Shown here: one piece after another, positions 43,839 through 52,613 of the stretch
Layout of the letters: every line of letters starts with the position of its first letter
Numbering within the stretch: the stretch's first letter is position 1
Assembly (NCBI GenBank): GCA_963974915.1
Contig: CAXBES010000002.1
Coordinates: 62,001-126,000, forward strand
Origin: CAXBES01 sp963974915
Lineage (GTDB): Bacteria; Bacteroidota; Bacteroidia; Flavobacteriales; Flavobacteriaceae
DNA: 64,000 nucleotides
Direction of reading: 5' to 3'
Notes under the pieces: model-generated
What the model was told of the DNA's origin: nothing
Databases searched by the model: none
The model's input: only the letters and a program-made list of their open reading frames with translations
Position numbers and translations under genes: made by a program

Positions 43839-44705
43839 ATGGCTTGGTTTAAAAGAACAAAAAAAGGAATACAAACCCCAACTGAAGACAAAAAAGATGT
43901 ACCAAAAGGACTTTGGTACAAATCACCAACCGGAAAGATCGTTGATTCGGAACAACTGGAAAAAAACTTCTATGTGAGTCCGGAAGACGGATACCACGTA
44001 AGAATTGGTAGTAAGGAGTATTTTGAAATACTTTTTGACGATAATAAGTTTAAAGAATTAGATAAAGGACTTACATCAAAAGATCCGTTAAAATTTGAAG
44101 ATAACAAGAAATATGTCGATCGCCTTAAAGACGCTCAAGACAAGACCGGATTAAAAGATGCAGTAAGAACTGCTGTTGGAAAATCGAATGGTGAGGACAT
44201 AGTGATTGCATGTATGGACTTCAGTTTTATTGGTGGATCTATGGGAAGTGTAGTTGGTGAGAAAATTGCCCGTGCCGGAGAATACGCCCTAAAAAAGAAA
44301 CTACCCCTTGTTATCATCTCAAAAAGTGGGGGTGCAAGAATGATGGAAGCCGCTCTTTCTTTGATGCAGCTTGCAAAAACCAGTGCAATATTGGCTAAAC
44401 TAGCTGACGCTGGACTACCGTATATCTCACTTTGTACAGATCCTACTACGGGGGGAACCACGGCATCGTTTGCGATGCTGGGAGACATAAATATTAGTGA
44501 ACCGGGTGCTTTAATTGGATTTGCGGGACCACGTGTTGTTAGGGATACAACAGGAAAAGAATTACCCGATGGTTTTCAAACAGCAGAATTTCTTTTAGAA
44601 CATGGTTTTCTGGATTTTATCACGCACAGAAAAGATCTTAAACGAAGAATCAACCTTTATTTAGATTTGGTTTTAAACAGGCCACTTAGAGAGAAAATTG
44701 CTTAA
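43839..44705 (+). CDS. accD: Acetyl-CoA carboxylase carboxyltransferase beta subunit
   Basis: AccD forms the carboxyltransferase with AccA and transfers CO2 from carboxybiotin to acetyl-CoA, the first step of fatty acid synthesis. The 288-aa protein has the crotonase-like CT core: SFIGGSMGSVVGEKI, ISKSGGARMMEAALSLMQLAKTSA, SLCTDPTTGGTTASFAMLGDI, GALIGFAGPRVVRDTTG and the C-terminal DFITHRKDLKRRI. The N-terminal zinc ribbon (Cys-x2-Cys ... Cys-x2-Cys in E. coli) is present in outline (GLWYKSPTGKIV, NFYVSPEDGYHVRI) but all four Cys are replaced by other residues. A strong terminator follows. Confidence 0.96.
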   Translation: MAWFKRTKKGIQTPTEDKKDVPKGLWYKSPTGKIVDSEQLEKNFYVSPEDGYHVRIGSKEYFEILFDDNKFKELDKGLTSKDPLKFEDNKKYVDRLKDAQDKTGLKDAVRTAVGKSNGEDIVIACMDFSFIGGSMGSVVGEKIARAGEYALKKKLPLVIISKSGGARMMEAALSLMQLAKTSAILAKLADAGLPYISLCTDPTTGGTTASFAMLGDINISEPGALIGFAGPRVVRDTTGKELPDGFQTAEFLLEHGFLDFITHRKDLKRRINLYLDLVLNRPLREKIA

Positions 44706-44723
44706 AATAAAATAATGTGAAAT

Positions 44724-44759
44724 AAAAACCCCCATCTGTTAGTTAAGATGGGGGTTTTT
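44724..44759. terminator. Bidirectional terminator between accD and the lipoprotein gene
   Basis: The stem AAAACCCCCATCT/AGATGGGGGTTTT has an 8-nt loop and T-runs on both sides. Confidence 0.9.
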
Positions 44760-44782
44760 CATTTTAATTAAATAATTATTAC

Positions 44783-45616
44783 TTAATTCCCAAGAATAAC
44801 GGGAAATTCGTATCCATTTATGGTTAAGGTAGCTGCGTTGTCGCAATCTCCGCTACCCCAGTCTATCGTACCAACAAATCCTTCTTGTTGAATCTCTAGA
44901 ATTCCACTTACCAAATATAGACAGTCTAGTTTCCGTACCAGTGTTTCTGTAACCTCACCGCTTCTTTCAAAACCATTAGAAAACACTGTATTCCAGTTTC
45001 CTGTAATATAATATACATTATCCACCCATGTACCGGATCCGAAACCTTCAGCCCACTCTACTGTTCGTGTACCTTCTCTTGTAGCAGTAATGGTCGTATT
45101 AGGAAAACTCACAGTAATTGTTTCATCTACGGTAGATTGAGGATTTCCGTTTTGGTTAGAAATCTGTCTAAAAATAACGCCTCCTCCTGAAACACCATTA
45201 TTATTGTAAGAGTAGTCTTCGAATGTATAATTTATGGTTCGTGTTCCGCCAATGATTGGTCCATACTCCAGGCGAATTATTCCCGAAACAACGGCTCCAT
45301 TATTCAATTGGCACGATTCACCGAAATCAATTACTATGGTTCCACCATTTCCATTTGGTGTAATGGTAATAGTAGTACAATTTGGAAATAAAGAAACGTT
45401 ATTTAAAGGAGAAGTAGTGCTTTCGTCAAACGCGGCTTCCATTATATTGAACGTACCTTCGGCGACATCATCTGCCTGTGCAGCCTGAGCTGTTCTATCT
45501 GCCGAATAATTCACCTCTTCTTCCTGAACGGGGTCGTCTTTTACCTCACAACTAATCAAGAAGAAGGTAGTCAAGACACCAACTAACAAGGGCATTTTTT
45601 TTACAATGTTTTTCAT
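44783..45616 (-). CDS. Hypothetical lipoprotein
   Basis: This 277-aa protein has a lipoprotein signal (MKNIVKKMPLLVGVLTTFFLISC, Cys23) followed by an acidic low-complexity stretch (EVKDDPVQEEEVNYSADRTAQAAQADD), common in flavobacterial surface lipoproteins. The rest is beta-rich: PNGNGGTIVIDFGESCQLNNGAVVSGIIRLEY, WAEGFGSGTWVDNVYYITG and a Cys-containing C-terminal segment with DCLYLVSGILEIQQ and GSGDCDN. Two Cys pairs (CTT...SCQL and DCLY...GDCD) may form disulfides. No enzyme or binding motif is recognised. It is monocistronic and exposed at the outer membrane or periplasm. Confidence 0.75.
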   Translation of the reverse strand: MKNIVKKMPLLVGVLTTFFLISCEVKDDPVQEEEVNYSADRTAQAAQADDVAEGTFNIMEAAFDESTTSPLNNVSLFPNCTTITITPNGNGGTIVIDFGESCQLNNGAVVSGIIRLEYGPIIGGTRTINYTFEDYSYNNNGVSGGGVIFRQISNQNGNPQSTVDETITVSFPNTTITATREGTRTVEWAEGFGSGTWVDNVYYITGNWNTVFSNGFERSGEVTETLVRKLDCLYLVSGILEIQQEGFVGTIDWGSGDCDNAATLTINGYEFPVILGN

Positions 45617-45730
45617 AAGTATTTGTTTATTTGTTAGATTGTTATAAATATGAGAACGTTATAAAATCCGTTTCAGTATATTAATAGAAAAATTACTGAA
45701 GATCTTATCTGTTAATTTGAATAGATTTCG

Positions 45731-45738
45731 TACTTTTG
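45731..45738 (+). promoter_or_regulatory. -7 box of rpsO
   Basis: TACTTTTG, an exact TAnnTTTG match, 56 nt upstream of the rpsO ATG. Confidence 0.5.
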
Positions 45739-45794
45739 CGCCTTGATTACCAAAGAGGTAGTCTGTACATAAAAATCATTTAAATAATATTGGC

Positions 45795-46064
45795 ATGTAT
45801 TTAGCACCAGAAGAAAAAGAAAAAATTTTCGCAAAACACGGAAAGTCTAAGACTGACACGGGTTCTGCAGAAGGACAAATTGCACTTTTCACATATAGAA
45901 TTGAGCACCTAACTAAGCACCTAAAAGATAATCACAAGGACTACAATACAGAGCGTTCTTTGGTAAAACTAGTAGGAAAGCGTCGTTCTCTTTTAGATTA
46001 CCTAATGAAAAAGGACATCTTAAGATACCGTGCGATCGTTAAAGAATTAGGATTACGTAAGTAA
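45795..46064 (+). CDS. rpsO: 30S ribosomal protein S15
   Basis: S15 binds the central domain of 16S rRNA and helps nucleate 30S assembly. The 89-aa protein has the standard length and motifs: GSAEGQIALFTYRIEHLTKHLKDNHKDYNTERSLVKLVGKRRSLLDYLMKKD. Transcription ends at a hairpin just after the stop, though some readthrough into pnp is expected as in the rpsO-pnp pair of other bacteria. Confidence 0.97.
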   Translation: MYLAPEEKEKIFAKHGKSKTDTGSAEGQIALFTYRIEHLTKHLKDNHKDYNTERSLVKLVGKRRSLLDYLMKKDILRYRAIVKELGLRK

Positions 46065-46069
46065 TTATA

Positions 46070-46100
46070 ATAGGGACTCTTTGGAGTCCCTATATTTTTT
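46070..46100 (+). terminator. Terminator of rpsO
   Basis: The stem AGGGACTC/GAGTCCCT (46072-46079 with 46084-46091) has a TTTG loop and is followed by ATATTTTTT. Confidence 0.85.
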
Positions 46101-46150
46101 CCGCCTATGTGGAAATTTCTTCAGGTAAAATTGAAGAGTTTAATTATGAG

Positions 46151-46170
46151 ATTCCTGCCTGTGCAGGAAC
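46151..46170. repeat. Dispersed palindrome copy 1 (TTCCTGC/GCAGGAA)
   Basis: TTCCTGC (46152-46158) pairs with GCAGGAA (46163-46169) around a CTGT loop. A closely similar palindrome occurs at 55687-55704 after rpoD. The shared arms suggest a mobile or repeated intergenic element. Confidence 0.55.
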
Positions 46171-46200
46171 TATAACAGAAAAGCTACCCTTAGGTTTTTC

Positions 46201-46292
46201 ATTGGTCAACCACAACAACACAACAACACTGCGACCGACCACCGGTCGTTGACCAAATTTAACCATACTCCTTTGCGAATGCCATGGAGTAT
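46201..46292 (+). promoter_or_regulatory. Structured leader of pnp
   Basis: Three inverted repeats in sequence precede the ATG at 46310. TTGGTCAAC (46202-46210) pairs with GTTGACCAA (46248-46256). Inside its loop, CGACCG (46232-46237) pairs with CGGTCG (46243-46248) around ACCAC. ATACTCC (46265-46271) pairs with GGAGTAT (46286-46292). This resembles an autoregulatory target for PNPase, but the function is inferred. Confidence 0.5.
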
Positions 46293-46309
46293 ATAATGAA
46301 AAACAAATA

Positions 46310-48526
46310 ATGATACCTAAAGTATTTAAAGAGGTCATAGACCTTGGAGACGGTAGAGAGATCTCTATCGAAACCGGAAAATTAGCAAAACAAGCCCACG
46401 GGTCTGTAGTTGTTCAATCAGGAAAATGTATGTTGCTTTGTACAGTAGTTTCTAACTACAAACAAAGCGATGTGGACTTTCTTCCATTAACCGTAGATTA
46501 CCGTGAAAAATTTGCAGCCTCAGGACGTTACCCGGGTGGATTCTTTAAAAGAGAAGCCAGACCAAGTGACGGAGAGGTTTTAACAATGCGCTTAGTTGAT
46601 AGAGTTTTGCGTCCGTTATTCCCGAAAGATTATCACGCCGAAACTCAAGTGATGATTCAATTGATGTCACATGATGATGATGTAATGCCCGATGCTATGG
46701 CCGGATTAGCTGCTTCTGCTGCAATTCAATTGTCAGATTTCCCATTCGAATGCGCAATTTCTGAAGCTCGTGTAGGACGTGTAAATAGTGAGTTTGTGAT
46801 CAACCCAACGAGAGCACAATTAGAAGAATCTGATATCGATATGATGATCGGTGCTTCTGCAGACTCTGTGATGATGGTTGAAGGTGAAATGAAAGAAATT
46901 TCTGAAGAAGAAATGGTTGAGGCTATTAAGTTTGCTCATGATCACATTAAAAAACAGTGTGAAGCGCAAATTAGATTAGCCGAAGCTTTTGGAAGAAAAG
47001 AAGTTCGTGAATACGAACCGGAGAGAGAAGACGAAGAGCTTGCTAAGAAAATTCATGATATGGCTTATGACAAGGTTTACGCGATCGCGAAAGCCGGATC
47101 TGCCAAGCACGAACGTGGCGCAGCATTTTCAGAAATAAAAGAAGAAATTAAAGCTACTTTCTCTGAAGAAGAATTGGAGGACATTGGAGATCTTATCTCC
47201 AAATATTACAGCAAAGCTGAAAAAGCTGCAATTCGCGACCTAACCTTAAATGAAGGTTTACGATTAGACGGTCGTAAAACGGATGAAATTAGACCAATTT
47301 GGTGTGAAGTAGATTACCTTCCTTCAACGCACGGTTCGGCAATATTTACAAGAGGTGAAACTCAGGCGTTGGCAACTGTAACCTTGGGTACATCGCGAGA
47401 AGCGAATCAGATCGATATGCCATCTTTTGAAGGAGAAGAAACATTTTACCTGCACTATAACTTCCCTCCTTTCTCAACAGGTGAGGCACGACCAATTCGT
47501 GGAACTTCTCGTAGAGAAATAGGACATGGAAACTTAGCGCAACGTGCTTTAAAAGGTATGATTCCTGCAGATTGTCCTTATACGGTTCGTGTTGTTTCTG
47601 AAGTATTAGAATCTAATGGTTCTTCATCAATGGCAACTGTTTGTAGTGGTACAATGGCACTTATGGATGCCGGAGTTCAATTAATCAAACCTGTTTCAGG
47701 AATTGCAATGGGATTGATCTCTGACGGTGATAGTGGAAAATACGCAGTTTTAAGTGATATCTTAGGTGATGAAGATCATTTAGGTGATATGGACTTTAAA
47801 GTTACCGGAACTGCCGATGGTATTACCGCTTGCCAAATGGATATTAAAGTTAAAGGTCTTAGCTATGAAATTTTGGTAAATGCTTTAAAACAAGCTGCTG
47901 CCGGAAGATTACATATTCTTGAGAAATTAACCGATACGATTGCTACTCCTAACGCCGATGTAAAAGGACACGCTCCAAAAATGGTTACTACAACTATTCC
48001 TAACGAGTATATTGGTGCACTTATTGGACCGGGAGGAAAAGTGATTCAGGAATTACAAAAAGAAACCAATACGACTATTGTTATCAACGAAGATCCTGTT
48101 ACCGAAGAAGGAATTGTTGAAATTCTGGGAACAGATCAGGCCGGAATCGATGCTGTTTTAGCAAAAATTGATTCTATCACGTTTAAACCGGTTGTTGGAA
48201 GCGTTTACGAAGTAAAGGTCATCAAAATGTTAGATTTTGGTGCTGTTGTCGAGTATGTTGACGCTCCGGGGAATGAAGTACTTTTACACGTATCTGAATT
48301 AGCCTGGGAACGCACAGAAAATGTTAGTGATGTGGTGAACATGGGTGATGTATTTGATGTGAAGTATTTTGGTCAAGATCCTAGAACGAGAAAAGAAAAA
48401 GTTTCTCGTAAGGCATTGCTGCCAAAGCCGGAAGGTTATAAAGAAAGACCACCTCGCTCCGACAATAAAGGGAGAGACAATCGCGGTAGAGACAACAGAA
48501 ACCGGGACAATAAAAGAAGGGATTAA
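46310..48526 (+). CDS. pnp: Polyribonucleotide nucleotidyltransferase (PNPase)
   Basis: PNPase is a phosphorolytic 3'-5' exoribonuclease of the RNA degradosome. The 738-aa protein has two RNase PH cores (about 15-145 and 310-540), with FFKREARPSDGEVLTMRLVDRVLRPLFP in the first and HYNFPPFSTGEARPIRGTSRREIGHGNLAQRAL in the second. A KH domain follows (GALIGPGGKVIQELQKET), then an S1 domain (GSVYEVKVIKMLDFGAVVEY). The last roughly 35 residues are an Arg/Asp/Asn tail with RDN repeats. It lies downstream of rpsO, the conserved order, and has an unusually structured leader. Confidence 0.97.
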   Translation: MIPKVFKEVIDLGDGREISIETGKLAKQAHGSVVVQSGKCMLLCTVVSNYKQSDVDFLPLTVDYREKFAASGRYPGGFFKREARPSDGEVLTMRLVDRVLRPLFPKDYHAETQVMIQLMSHDDDVMPDAMAGLAASAAIQLSDFPFECAISEARVGRVNSEFVINPTRAQLEESDIDMMIGASADSVMMVEGEMKEISEEEMVEAIKFAHDHIKKQCEAQIRLAEAFGRKEVREYEPEREDEELAKKIHDMAYDKVYAIAKAGSAKHERGAAFSEIKEEIKATFSEEELEDIGDLISKYYSKAEKAAIRDLTLNEGLRLDGRKTDEIRPIWCEVDYLPSTHGSAIFTRGETQALATVTLGTSREANQIDMPSFEGEETFYLHYNFPPFSTGEARPIRGTSRREIGHGNLAQRALKGMIPADCPYTVRVVSEVLESNGSSSMATVCSGTMALMDAGVQLIKPVSGIAMGLISDGDSGKYAVLSDILGDEDHLGDMDFKVTGTADGITACQMDIKVKGLSYEILVNALKQAAAGRLHILEKLTDTIATPNADVKGHAPKMVTTTIPNEYIGALIGPGGKVIQELQKETNTTIVINEDPVTEEGIVEILGTDQAGIDAVLAKIDSITFKPVVGSVYEVKVIKMLDFGAVVEYVDAPGNEVLLHVSELAWERTENVSDVVNMGDVFDVKYFGQDPRTRKEKVSRKALLPKPEGYKERPPRSDNKGRDNRGRDNRNRDNKRRD

Positions 48527-48547
48527 ACCTGTTTTAACTTAATTTTT

Positions 48548-48579
48548 AAAAAGCCTCCAAAAATTGGAGGCTTTTTTTT
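48548..48579 (+). terminator. Terminator of pnp
   Basis: The stem AAAAAGCCTCCAA/TTGGAGGCTTTTT has a 3-nt AAA loop and a long T-run. Confidence 0.9.
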
Positions 48580-48673
48580 GTTTTTAGGGACATATTAGGA
48601 AATTATAAAAAATATTGTATTTTAGTCTTTTGAAGGAATTTTCCTTCAATAAAGTAGTATAGCCCAAATACTT

Positions 48674-51391
48674 ATGAATACTTTAATTAATCGTCTGTTC
48701 ACTAGAGACGAACCAAACTATGCTTGTAGTCCGTTAGCACAAGGTGCCAGGCTAGACCTATTACAATACTTATGCAACAAAGGCACCACTTCAAATAAGT
48801 TAAGAAAAAAAAGTGCAACGATCAATTCACTCACCTTTTCAGACAATGATTTCATTGCCAACTTACAGTTGATACAGCAGTATCTGGAAATTGAGAATTA
48901 TCTTGTTTATCACGATTCACGATATATTGGTTCTGAGATTATTTTAAGAAGAGAGGTGCAAACCAAGTTTCCGAAGGTGGTTAATATGAATGTCTTTAAG
49001 CCACTATTTACAGCATCTAAAACTCAGGAGATATACCTTGGGATTCAGTTTCTGGAATATGTATTACATATTTTTATTTCTGAAAACAACTCGTTATTAG
49101 TTGCAAAAAGACTTCAGAATTCGCTAAACGAAATTTACGAAAACAAACAAGTTACACGTCTGATTGATCAAATCAATCAATTGAGGTCCCTTAAAGAGCA
49201 GTCGAATGAAATTTATGATCAGTTAAGCAAAACTACCGATAGAGATCTTGTTGATACGATTTATTTGCGGTCATATAATGAATTTACCACTTACTATTCA
49301 ATTTTGAAAAAATCGAAAACTATTGAAAACCTTTTGCCCGAACATATATTGCTTAATGGCGCTGAAACTGATAACAGTATTATAAACGTAAAGTCCCCTA
49401 CAGCGACAATTAAAACCGATAACAGAGTTAAAATTGATGATTTATCAATTCTAGACAATATTTTAGATGCTTTTTTGCTTTTTAACAGGGAAGGAACAAT
49501 TCTTAAGCACAATTCTAAAGCTATCAAAATTTTTGGAGCTCAACCGCACGAGTTAGAGAATAATTCTATTTATAATCTACTTCCGGAGCACATTGTAATT
49601 GATCTTAGGCACGATCTTGAGAACAGAAATCCAGTAATTGCTAATAAGATTATTGGCTCCAGACGGGAAATTGAAGTAAATGATCTTTCAGAGCATAACA
49701 AAGACTTTGAGATTACAATTACCAATAACTATTCTAATGACATGGACACGTTTAGTATGTTCATTAAGAATATTTCTAATAAAAAAGAGACTTTAAAAGC
49801 CATAAGTGACGCTAAAATAGAAGCCGAAAGAATGGCTAAAGCCAAATCTACTTTCTTGTCTAATATGAGCCATGAAATTAGAACTCCTCTAAATGTAATT
49901 CTTGGCTTATCGGAAATTATTTTAAAAGGTGATATTAAAAATCACTCTTTGTTAAAAACTAACTTAGAAGGAATCGATTTCTCTGCGAGAAATCTTTTGG
50001 CGATTGTAAATGATATCCTCGATTTCTCCAAAATTGAAGCCGGTAAACTTTCTATACAGGCCATAGATTTCAACCTGCATAAAGTCGTAACCAGTCTAAC
50101 GAACGGTTTTGCGATCAAAGCGAAAGAAAAAGGACTTGTACTCGAGACACATATTGATAATGAAATTCCAGATATTGTAATAGGTGACCAATACAGACTA
50201 AATCAAATACTGACTAATTTAATTGGAAACTCCATAAAATTTACGCAAAAAGGGAAGGTTTCGGTAACCGTAAAATTGGTTTCAGAAGCCGATAATGAAA
50301 TTGCATTAAAATTTCAAGTAAAAGATACAGGGATAGGAATAGAAAAGGAAAAGTTATCACATATTTTTGACAGTTTCTATCAGGTAGAAGATCCAAACAA
50401 TTCGAAAATTATTGGAACAGGACTCGGATTAGCAATTACAAAAGAATTAATTGAACTTCAAAATGGAATTCTTCATGCCGAAAGTTTAGTAGGAATGGGA
50501 TCTATCTTTGAATTCATTTTACCACTAAAAAAGAGTAAACTCAAAAAAATTACGGATCTCTGTGAAAACCGAAAATTAAAGACGAAAAATCTAAATGGGC
50601 TCAAAGTTTTAGTTGCAGAAGACAACAAAATGAATCAATTCTATATCAAACAACTTTTGGATGGAATGGAAGTAGATGTTGATATTGCCGAAAATGGTGC
50701 AATAGCAGTTGAAAAATTCAATAATGCGGAAGTTGCTTACGATTTAATATTGATGGATATGCATATGCCGGTTATGAATGGTATTGAGGCAATTAATATC
50801 ATTAGAAAATCTAATAAAAACTCACTCAAGAAAGTCCCAATTGTCGCATGTTCTGCAGATGTCTTCCCAGAAGCAAGAAAAAATGCGATCAAGGCGGGAA
50901 TTGATTTTTATCTAACCAAACCATTAAACGAAGATTCTATTAAAGAAGTGCTTTTTTGGTTAATTTCCGATAACGAACTTGAACCTGAATTAGCAATTAT
51001 AAATGCCGATTCTAATAGAAATGAAAATTCACCACGTAGCAGCAATGTCGATATCAATAAACTAAAGGTTACTTTCGATAATGATTACGAATTTATTTCT
51101 TCACTACTTGAAATATTCATTAAAGAAACTCCCCAAGAGTATAAAAGTCTGCGCCACTGTATTGATCACGAATTTTACACAAGGGCAAGTTCGCTGGCTC
51201 ATAAAATGAAATCGAGCTTTATGAATCTGGGAATGACTCAACACGGACACCATTTACAACAAATTGAAACCGGCATTCTAAGAAAAGAAACTCTTGAAGA
51301 TGCTAAAAAGCACATGGAGGCATTTAGTAAAATATATAACAAAATTCTCCTTGAAGTAAACTTATTACTAATCGAATTAAGACAATACTAA
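48674..51391 (+). CDS. Hybrid sensor histidine kinase with PAS, receiver and Hpt domains
   Basis: This 905-aa soluble signalling protein has no TM helix. Domains in order are an unrecognised N-terminal region (1-250) with predicted helices, a PAS domain (about 255-370, ending FSMFIKNISNKKE), a HisKA domain with the phospho-acceptor His400 (SNMSHEIRTPLN), an HATPase (DQYRLNQILTNLIGNSIKF, KDTGIGIEKE, GTGLGLAITKEL), a receiver with Asp695 (DLILMDMHMPVMNG), Lys749 (LTKP), and a C-terminal Hpt domain with His843 (LAHKMKSSF). The receiver and Hpt suggest an internal phosphorelay (His400-Asp695-His843) to an unknown regulator. No cognate response regulator is adjacent. Confidence 0.92.
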   Translation: MNTLINRLFTRDEPNYACSPLAQGARLDLLQYLCNKGTTSNKLRKKSATINSLTFSDNDFIANLQLIQQYLEIENYLVYHDSRYIGSEIILRREVQTKFPKVVNMNVFKPLFTASKTQEIYLGIQFLEYVLHIFISENNSLLVAKRLQNSLNEIYENKQVTRLIDQINQLRSLKEQSNEIYDQLSKTTDRDLVDTIYLRSYNEFTTYYSILKKSKTIENLLPEHILLNGAETDNSIINVKSPTATIKTDNRVKIDDLSILDNILDAFLLFNREGTILKHNSKAIKIFGAQPHELENNSIYNLLPEHIVIDLRHDLENRNPVIANKIIGSRREIEVNDLSEHNKDFEITITNNYSNDMDTFSMFIKNISNKKETLKAISDAKIEAERMAKAKSTFLSNMSHEIRTPLNVILGLSEIILKGDIKNHSLLKTNLEGIDFSARNLLAIVNDILDFSKIEAGKLSIQAIDFNLHKVVTSLTNGFAIKAKEKGLVLETHIDNEIPDIVIGDQYRLNQILTNLIGNSIKFTQKGKVSVTVKLVSEADNEIALKFQVKDTGIGIEKEKLSHIFDSFYQVEDPNNSKIIGTGLGLAITKELIELQNGILHAESLVGMGSIFEFILPLKKSKLKKITDLCENRKLKTKNLNGLKVLVAEDNKMNQFYIKQLLDGMEVDVDIAENGAIAVEKFNNAEVAYDLILMDMHMPVMNGIEAINIIRKSNKNSLKKVPIVACSADVFPEARKNAIKAGIDFYLTKPLNEDSIKEVLFWLISDNELEPELAIINADSNRNENSPRSSNVDINKLKVTFDNDYEFISSLLEIFIKETPQEYKSLRHCIDHEFYTRASSLAHKMKSSFMNLGMTQHGHHLQQIETGILRKETLEDAKKHMEAFSKIYNKILLEVNLLLIELRQY

Positions 51392-51475
51392 ACACAGATA
51401 TCAATTTATTCATTTTTTTCACGCAACCTTTTACTTCTTCACAGACTATATAAAAAGAAGAATAAAAAAATTGCT

Positions 51476-52504
51476 ATGAAAAAGATCTTTAAATCCTTAC
51501 CCCTACTCCTAATCCTCATTTTTAGTTCGTGTGAAGATGAACCTATTGGGGATATGAACATCAATTTTGATGTATTGGACGAAGAGTTGTACAATTTAGT
51601 CGCTTCTGTGTCTGACGATAATGGAGAAACCGCAATAAACTGTATAGAGTTTAACTACTCCTTCGCAGTTTTTGTTTTTGACGAAAATCTCGAGTTTATT
51701 GAGGCTGTTGCAATTACAGATAACTTTACATTTAGCAACTTCTTAGGCAACCTTAACGAAAATTACAGTATTAGTATTAATTACCCTATAACAGGAACAC
51801 TACATAATGGGGATCTTGTTGATATTAACAACAATGCTGAGTTAAAAATGGCGATAGACGATTGTGTAAACGATGAAGAACGTCGTAGATGTAATAATAC
51901 CCTTGTTGATTGTGTATGGCAAATTAGGTCACAAACCGGTGCTCCTAACGAGTTTCAAGGCGCCTATTTTAAGGTAAACACTCTTGGAGTTGTACAATTT
52001 CATTATAATAATGATGTTTACTTCGGAAACTGGGTTACCCTTTTTATTGGCGATGATCTTTTCTTAAATATCGACCTAAATGACGATGCAGAAATAGAAG
52101 AGTTCTGGGATTTTAATTGGAAGGTCAATCTTTTAAGTGATCGTATAATTGATATTACCAACAATAACTATCAGGTTCGAATAGAAAAAGATTGTAGTAT
52201 TCCGTGTGAAATTGGCAAATATCAGGTTTGTGAAGACGAAAACAATCCGGGAGTGGGAGAATTCGCGTTACAAAAATTCACAACTTGTATTGGTATTCCT
52301 CCTACGCACGACGTCGTTTCATCTATAACGTACACTTTTTTCGAAACCGAAGAAGATGCATTAAATAATACTAATGCCATTTCGCCAACCTCCTATCAAA
52401 ATATCGAAAATCCGCAAACTGTATATGTTCGAATCGCTTACCGCGAATCGGGAGAATTATTATTTATTACGAACATTATTATAGAAACAATGGTTTGTGA
52501 TTAG
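51476..52504 (+). CDS. Hypothetical surface lipoprotein
   Basis: This 342-aa protein has a lipoprotein signal (MKKIFKSLPLLLILIFSSC). The middle part is a beta-rich domain with Cys-rich segments (DDCVNDEERRRCNNTLVDCVWQIRS, VRIEKDCSIPCEIGKYQVCEDE). The last 90 residues (VVSSITYTFFETEEDALNNTNAI to YQNIENPQTVYVRI) match a repeated module seen in many flavobacterial surface proteins, where it acts as a spacer. Location on the cell surface is inferred from this. Function unknown. It is followed by a hairpin at 52534. Confidence 0.75.
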   Translation: MKKIFKSLPLLLILIFSSCEDEPIGDMNINFDVLDEELYNLVASVSDDNGETAINCIEFNYSFAVFVFDENLEFIEAVAITDNFTFSNFLGNLNENYSISINYPITGTLHNGDLVDINNNAELKMAIDDCVNDEERRRCNNTLVDCVWQIRSQTGAPNEFQGAYFKVNTLGVVQFHYNNDVYFGNWVTLFIGDDLFLNIDLNDDAEIEEFWDFNWKVNLLSDRIIDITNNNYQVRIEKDCSIPCEIGKYQVCEDENNPGVGEFALQKFTTCIGIPPTHDVVSSITYTFFETEEDALNNTNAISPTSYQNIENPQTVYVRIAYRESGELLFITNIIIETMVCD

Positions 52505-52533
52505 AGATGGGCGTTAGCCCAAAGCAACAACCT

Positions 52534-52566
52534 TGGGATTTCGTGCCGAAAATCCCATTGGTTTTT
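52534..52566 (+). terminator. Hairpin terminator after the lipoprotein gene
   Basis: The stem TGGGATTT/AAATCCCA (52534-52541 with 52550-52557) has an 8-nt loop followed by TTGGTTTTTG. A second, smaller hairpin (GGGC-GTTA-GCCC) lies just before it. Confidence 0.55.
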
Positions 52567-52613
52567 GCTATTTTAGAAATATGATGATAATGTAAATCGA
52601 TCAACAACAAACA

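Noticed and set aside
46144..46338. Minus-strand 64-aa frame over the pnp leader
   Set aside because: It lies on palindromes and overlaps the pnp start; no promoter or start context and no family resemblance. Its readable end (PAQAGIS) comes from the repeated palindrome.
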